Positions 1-6,200 of a stretch of DNA of 7,321 nucleotides are shown piece after piece. The stretch covers positions 1 through 7,321 of the forward strand of contig JAUNQM010000092.1 in NCBI GenBank assembly GCA_030536165.1, read 5' to 3'. A program made the translations under genes and the position numbers. The notes beneath the pieces are model-generated. The model was not told the DNA's origin, ran no database searches, and worked only from the letters and a program-made list of their open reading frames with translations. Position 1 is the first letter of the stretch; every line of letters starts with the position of its first letter. The DNA is from Prevotellaceae bacterium. GTDB taxonomy: Bacteria; Bacteroidota; Bacteroidia; Bacteroidales; Bacteroidaceae.

Positions 1-128
1 CATCCAATAACGGCAGGCGTTGGTTAATTATGTGGACGGCAGGCTTTCTAATGACAGACTTGGGGGGTAACGGTTGGCTACATTCTTATGCCTTGGCGTA
101 ACATACACCTCACTGACTGATTTGGAAT
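1..128. other. Left flank with no convincing gene
   Basis: No supported coding region. The plus frame starting at base 3 is open from the edge to a TAA at 99-101 (32 codons), which could be the tail of a convergent gene, but nothing in it is recognisable. The 8-base word CGGCAGGC occurs twice (11-18 and 37-44), and a related TAACGG word occurs at 68-73. This may be chance. No promoter for a downstream minus-strand gene could be identified. Confidence 0.4.
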
Positions 129-204
129 AAAAAAAATCTCTTACAGTGTTCTCGTACTCTCCTCAAGAAATGAGGATCTGGTAAAGAGCACGCACTGTAA
201 GAGA
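129..204 (-). terminator. Intrinsic (Rho-independent) terminator of the giant gene
   Basis: Read on the minus strand, a perfect 12-bp stem (204-193 with 148-137, TCTCTTACAGTG / CACTGTAAGAGA) is followed at once by eight T residues (136-129). Above it, after a 4-base bulge (152-149), is an 8-bp stem (192-185 with 160-153). One pair in this stem is a G-U wobble in the minus-strand RNA but an A-C mismatch on the plus strand, which supports the minus orientation. A small apical hairpin (175-171 with 165-161) sits on top. The stem begins 50 bases after the stop codon. The plus strand has no T run after the stem, so the terminator appears one-directional. Confidence 0.88.
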
Positions 205-254
205 CGAACTAAGCCGGGCTTCACAGCTCAGATTAGTTTAATAAATATGAAAAA

Positions 255-3200
255 TTATTCTGTTTTCTTTTTGCCTATAATAACATTAGTCTTGCCAGTC
301 ACGTCGGCTTGGTTTCCACCGCCATAGACGTTGCCTGTGATGTTGGCACCTGATGGCTTAGGATTTGTATCTATCTCTGTGCCTTCCTTCTCAATATGTG
401 CATTCTCGCCCTTTGTGCCTATCTTCACGTTGGTGTATCCTACCACGTCGGCTTCGTTACCACCGCCATACACCTCGCCTATGCTGCCCAGCTTGTCGGC
501 GTTGAGGTAAGGCTGTGCTGCAGGTAAATCCTTGTGTACGCCTGGAATCTCGTCAATGATTACGTTGGTTGTGCCTACTATCTTTGCTGATGCACCAAGA
601 CCACCACCGAATACCTTGCCGATGTGCGTACACGAGATTACCTCAACTTCAGGGTCGTCATAAGGGTTTTCACCGCTTGTCTTTGGTGTGCTATCGCTGT
701 TGTAGCCATATACAGAGTATGCTGCCTGGTTGCCGCCGCAATAAAGTTCGTCTATGATTACAGGGTTACATCCTGTCTCGTCGATACTTACCTTTATGCT
801 TCCGTTGATGCAGCCGCCAAGGTTGTTACCGCCGAAGACACGCTTGAAGTGACCGCTTGAGATGATAAGGTGTATATTGGCAGGCTTTGCTGCCGTACCC
901 ATATCTGCCTCCTTTGAACCACCGTAAATCTCTTCGAGCCCTTCGATGCAACCGAGGTTGAAGTCAATGCCGTCACCTAAGAATGCTGCCTGGTTGCCCG
1001 ACCCATAGATTTCTCTCAGTTTGATAGGAGTACAGTCATCTGCATCGGTTTCGTCACATTGGCGCTGATCGACGGTGAGCTTCACTTTGCCTGCAATGTT
1101 GCCATTGGTGTTGCTTCCACCAAACACACCGCCACCTGCTGTGCAGTTGTCACCATCCCATACGCCTATCGTACCGCCATAGACGTTTGTCACCGCATCA
1201 CCGATGCCTTCACCAGCCAGTGTCGTGTCGTCGCGCTTATAACCTATCTGAGCACCTTTTGCATTCTTTGTCGCGTCAGCACCATTTCCACCACCGAAGA
1301 TGTTGCCGTTAACTTGTCCTCCCCAGAATGTGGTGTTTGTAGAATATACCGGTGCTGCGTTACCACCGCCATAGAGGTCACCCATAATCAGAGTGCCGCA
1401 ATCACGCACTGTGACAGTAGGACTACCCTCGACAGCCGCAAGGTCACCACCGCCGAACACGTTGCCCTTGACCACGACAGAACCGTCTGCCCAGCTACCT
1501 ATGTTGACGATAGGATTACCTACGACGATAGCACCCTGTATCACTCCGTCAACCGTGACAACATGGTCTTCGCTGTCTTTCTTGAGTCCGAGACCACCGC
1601 CGAAGACATTGCCTTCTATCGTAGCATTTATGATATTCACGGTTGGACCTGTCTTATCACTTGGAGTTGCATATTCTGCAAGATTACCGCCACCATATAC
1701 ATTGCCAAGATATGCTTGCGGTTCTGATGTAGCATTTGCGCCCCAATTGACATTGACAGTAATAGCACCATTTATTGCACCGCTGTTGTTGTTGCCACCG
1801 AATACATTCTGAACGTGACCATCAATTATATCCAACGTGATGTCGCCATTTACGTTAGCTTGGTTAGCACCACCGAATACGCGGGTGATGTTGTGACACT
1901 TACCTATAGTTATTTGTCCTGCATTACTAGGGGCAAGGTTGCCGCCGCCGTAGAGGTCAGCGATGTCGATAGGGCACAGAGGATTGCTGTCGTATGCCTG
2001 TTCGGCTATATCGACCGTGATAGTGCCGCCGATGCTTCCCTGACTATTTGATCCGCCATACACCTCTTTTATAGTACCGCCATGTATGATGGCATGAGTG
2101 TTGTTTGTCACATCAGCAGGGGCAGTAGAACCGTTACCACCGGCAAACACACGACCGATATTGCCACCCCATACTGTAACCAGCGTGGCTGGCACGGCTG
2201 CTGCGTTGCCACCGCCGAAGACATCCTCGATGCTGTTATCGCACTTCTCGATGATCACTTCAGCATAATCATTGTCATTTGTCGGTGTGTATGCAGCAAG
2301 ATTACCACCACCATACACGCCAAGCACATGATAAGGATGCCCGGTCGTCTCTGTGCCCTTAGCCTTTGTGGTCTTTATGTCAACGAGCACATGTCCCTTT
2401 GGAGTACCATTGAGGTTGTTTGCGCCGAAGATATTGCCGCGGATTACGCTTCCGTCCAGAGTTACGGTAGTATTGCCGTTCACGATAGCTTCGACAGCCT
2501 CGACTCCATGCTCTGCATCAGCCAGCTGTCCGAGACCACCGCCATACACATCAGTCACGCTGCCGCCATACAGATTAACGGTCGTATTGCCCGAAGTAGT
2601 ATTTGTATTTGCTAATGCACCACCGCCGTAGAGGGCGCCTTCAACATTAGGCTGCTGGTCAGCGTCTGTGACACCGGCAACACCGAGCGTTATGCTTACG
2701 TCCTTGCCTACAGGGGCTATGTTACCGCCGCCGAAGGCATCGTTGCCAACCTGTGCATTGCCCTTGATAACCACCATTGCAGCATCGTCAGAAGGACTCT
2801 CGTTTCCACCGCCATAGACGTTTTGTCCTACAGTACCACCGTCAATGGTAAGAGTGATGGCACCTGTTACGCGTCCCATCTGGGTCATGTCGGCATTGGT
2901 ATAGAGAATTTTGTTAGCTTCGTTGTAAGTGCCATTGCGGCCTTCTGCCCAGATAAACTGTACTGGTGTAGGATAGACTGGGTCAGAGAATGCCTTGTAT
3001 GTGCCATCCCATGCTTGCCAAGTATATCCGCCTATAGGATATACGTCGATAGTGGTAGTTGCAGCCTTGTAGCCGCCACCGAAAGCACTGGTGTTTACGT
3101 CGCAGTCAGTAAGGGTTGATGTAATCGTTCCGTTTACCTTTCCCTGACATCCGCCACCATAGAAACTGTTAAGGAAATGGCATTTCTCAGCAGTGGTGGT

Positions 3201-6200
3201 TGTTGGACCTACCGCTGCCATAGAAAGGTCAGCACGGTAATCGTAGTATCGATATAGTTCAGCACCATTACCTTGCAATAGGGCTTCCATCTCGTAGGAA
3301 ACTTCGAAACCACCAGCATTACCGTCATAATTTAAGCGTCTGTCATCATAATGGTCGTTCTTTCCATCACCGTTTGTAATACGAGTCAATGCTGTTCCGC
3401 CAAATCCTGCACCATAGTATTCACCAAAAGTTGAACCTGTCGTGCTGACTGTAACAGTCTTGCCATCTCCCATATCACCAAACTCTGGTCCACCACAGAA
3501 GAAATCAACAGTTGAGTTATCCATTACAATGTCGATATTTCCAGATATAGCAGCCTTTGGAGATGTACCTCCACCGAAGAAGCGACCAATCCTTGCATGG
3601 TCAACCTTCATCGTAGCATTCACTACAGGATAGCCGTTGTAGGCACTGAGGTACTTGTCAATTTTTCCTCCTGCACAATAGAAACGAACATTATTGTCTG
3701 TAGTTACTATCTCATTCTTGTTACCCATACCAGTCATAAAGCATTGATTAATCTCACCTCCAGTGACAATGATTGGGCGTACAGTCCATTTTCTGGTTGT
3801 ACCAGAGTGATTGCCATGGAAGAATTCTTTAACGTATGCGTTTCCGCCGACCTTCATGTAGCTTAACTTATTATGTGTACCATCATTGAAGCTACGTACT
3901 ATCTGCTGGAAATATCCACCATTGATAATATATGCATTATTGCTGTGACCATTATCAGCACTTGACCGGCCAGCGTCATTTGACTCAAACTCGTATGTAC
4001 GGCAAATCGTGGTTTCTGTCATTTCATACCATCCTTTAGCTACTGGAATGGCAATTCCTGGAGGTGCTGTATTGGTTTGTACCATATTAAATCCGTAAAG
4101 TGGAATAAAGTCCCAGCGGATAGGCATCCAATCTGCACGGTAACTACCAACCGATGAGTACCACCCATAATCAGGTTGCTGATCACAGTCTTCATCAATA
4201 CTCATTATGGTACATCCCTTGCCAGTGTAATTCTGCGACTGGCTACTATTGTAATGGTAGTTACCCACAAGCACTAATGCTTGATCGTGAGGAAGTGATT
4301 TGGCGGACATTGCAGCCCAAGCATTCTGCACAGATGTATAGACAGTCTTCCCATTATAATTAGCAGGGCGATTCCCTGCAAAAGTATTTCCTTTATTTCC
4401 CGTACAATCGTAGGTAGCATCTGCAAGATAGTAAGCCTTAGCAAAGTGGGCTTTCACGTTGATGGCTGTCACTCCGTAAGGCACTATGTAGTTACCTCCC
4501 TGTGCAAAGATGATAGGGTTGTCTGTTGCGTTATAGATGTCCTTTGCCGTGCAGTTGCGGTCAGCGAAGTTATAGTCGGTCAATGTGCCTGTTGTTCCGC
4601 CAGTGACAGATGTTATTTCCCAACCTGTGCAGATGTAGTCGTAGTCGCGTGTCCATCCGTCAAACTCATTGGCAAACGGCAGCACCACCTTGCCCCAAGT
4701 ATAGTCATAATGCTCGAAGTCCATATCGGTGATAGGCAGGTTTGCTGAATAACTGCTACCGTTGATGTCGAAGTTAACTGCGAGATAGCCACCACTGCCC
4801 ACATTCATATTGTAGCGTTGAGTGACATCTTCGTCTATGACATTTCCTCCTTCGTCTTTAAGAATATTGCCGTTAGTGATGAGGTTGCCCTCATTTGCAT
4901 TGCCTGTATTAGGGATTACACGGTCAAGTGTGCTCCTTCTCTTTTCTGCCTTGCGCAGTATTGGCCATGGCGCTATCTCCTCATCAATATACCATTGTGC
5001 AATATCGTTAATACGGCTTGCATCGTTGAAGATATACACAGCCGCCAAATCGCGGTGATTGGTAACTGCCGACTGGAAGAACTTGAAACGTTTCAACCAC
5101 ATATCCTCCTGTGCAGCAAGAGTGCCGTTCTGACGGAGGTTGTTAGTTGAAGTGAAAGACTTATAGCGGAAATAATTATATGTAGAATAGGTATCACTTA
5201 CATTCCAACCAAAGACAACAGGGGAACGATTTCCCGCGGTGACATAACCATAGAACATACAGTTCATGACAAAAGTGTTAGTTCCATTCGTTATTTTATT
5301 AGCGGCATCAATCCAATTATCTACATAGCCGACAATTCCTCCAGCATTGCCTGACGACTCCACATCAGCATAACTGAAACAGTTGGCAACACGAGTATTG
5401 CCATTGATGTAGCCCACGATACTGCCAGTCGAACTTCCATTTTTAGTGCATTCGATGGTTGAAGAACTCGTATAAGGCTGGTCATAACTGAATGTGCTGC
5501 CAGTTGCTAACACACCGCAATTGTAAATACGAGCATTACCAGAAGCCTGACAAGCAATAGCACCCACGTCGCCATTACGGCTGATTGTCACGTTATCTAA
5601 GATGACATTTTTTATAGTTGCACCGTTGGCATTGCCGACTAATGGTTGCGTCAAACCATCAATTATAAAGAAATCACCATCGAATGTGCCTGTGAAGTCT
5701 GTTGTTGGAGTCGTGTAATCTGACACAGAAAAGTTTGCTGTCACTTTGTAGTATGCACCTGCATTACCATTATTCACCATGTTGGCGAAGCTCTTCAAGT
5801 GGGATGCACAGCTAATGAGATAAGGGTTAGCCGCTGTTCCATTTCCAGTTGGATTTTTTGAATAATAGTATTCGAGTATTCCCGAATCATAATAACCATT
5901 GGCAGTTGCAATTGCCTTGATGGTTGAATTGTCTGGTAGTGTGGTGACATTTACCCCTGCTGCAACAGCTGTTCCATGTGTCCTGCTTGGTTCAGAACCA
6001 TCTGTTGTATAGTAGATGATTGCACCACTCGAAGGTTTCGAGCACATGAAGATGAAAGAATTAACGTCTTGCAGGACAGTCGGTGTGGCACATGCGTCCT
6101 TTACCGTGACTGTAACTGCACAACTCGGTCCGTTGCTGTCATCCATCCTCTTTGACTGAATGGTAATGGTTGTTTCGCCTACACCCACACCTTTTATGTT

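Larger units (their letters stand above)
312..2819 (-). repeat. Array of at least 26 Gly-Gly-Gly-Asn solenoid repeats within the coding region
   Basis: Motifs of the form [VILA]-[YF]-G-G-G-N (with C, S, A, N, L, D, T or K substitutions) have their low-coordinate ends at 312, 456, 597, 729, 822, 912, 993, 1110, 1167, 1284, 1359, 1443, 1590, 1683, 1788, 1863, 1938, 2046, 2133, 2205, 2301, 2415, 2532, 2616, 2721 and 2802, each 18 bases long. Spacing is 57-147 bases, mean about 33 codons. Between motifs are alternating hydrophobic strands such as T-V-N-I and I-T-V-D-I, often followed by G-G-x-[IV]. This is the pattern expected of a right-handed parallel beta-helix, one rung per motif, with insertions of varying length. 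Degenerate relatives continue upstream at 3069-3086, 3147-3164 and 3564-3581. The beta-helix fold is inferred from the pattern. Confidence 0.9.

Noticed and set aside
3..101. Plus-strand frame open from the left edge to a TAA at 99-101, possibly the end of a convergent gene
   Set aside because: Only 32 codons with no recognisable motif and no plus-strand terminator after it. An open frame of this length is not surprising by chance.
137..204. 12-bp perfect inverted repeat considered as the ends of a small mobile element
   Set aside because: No target-site duplication at the outer ends (A-run on one side, CGAAC on the other). The adjoining T8 run and nested stems are explained by a terminator.
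207..238. Short inverted repeats AACTAA/TTAGTT (207-212 / 233-238) and AAGC/GCTT (211-214 / 218-221) between stop codon and terminator
   Set aside because: Stems of 4-6 bp overlap one another and are too weak to call a separate regulatory structure.
1059..1727. 222-codon open frame on the plus strand, antisense to the giant gene
   Set aside because: Its openness comes from complementing the repetitive Gly/Val/Asn codons of the minus-strand repeats. The product is Cys/Thr/Ala-rich without any recognisable domain, and there is no start context.
1393..1812. 139-codon plus-strand, Pro/Leu/Thr-rich open frame
   Set aside because: Pro-Pro-Pro runs here are the reverse complement of Gly-Gly-Gly codons. 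No independent evidence of coding.
2082..2615. 177-codon plus-strand open frame
   Set aside because: Same cause: it is a shadow of the G-G-G-N repeat codons. The minus frame shows clear protein-level repeat conservation over the same bases.
312..2819. Regularly recurring CCACCGCC-containing words on the plus strand considered as a CRISPR or iteron array
   Set aside because: Spacing is irregular (57-147 bases) but always a multiple of three, and the words fall in the same codon phase. They encode protein repeats.
5857..6095. Possible hexosaminidase or chitinase enzyme based on the chitobiase C-terminal-like domain
   Set aside because: No glycoside hydrolase catalytic domain or acidic catalytic motif occurs in the visible protein. 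This accessory domain is widespread in non-enzymatic surface proteins.
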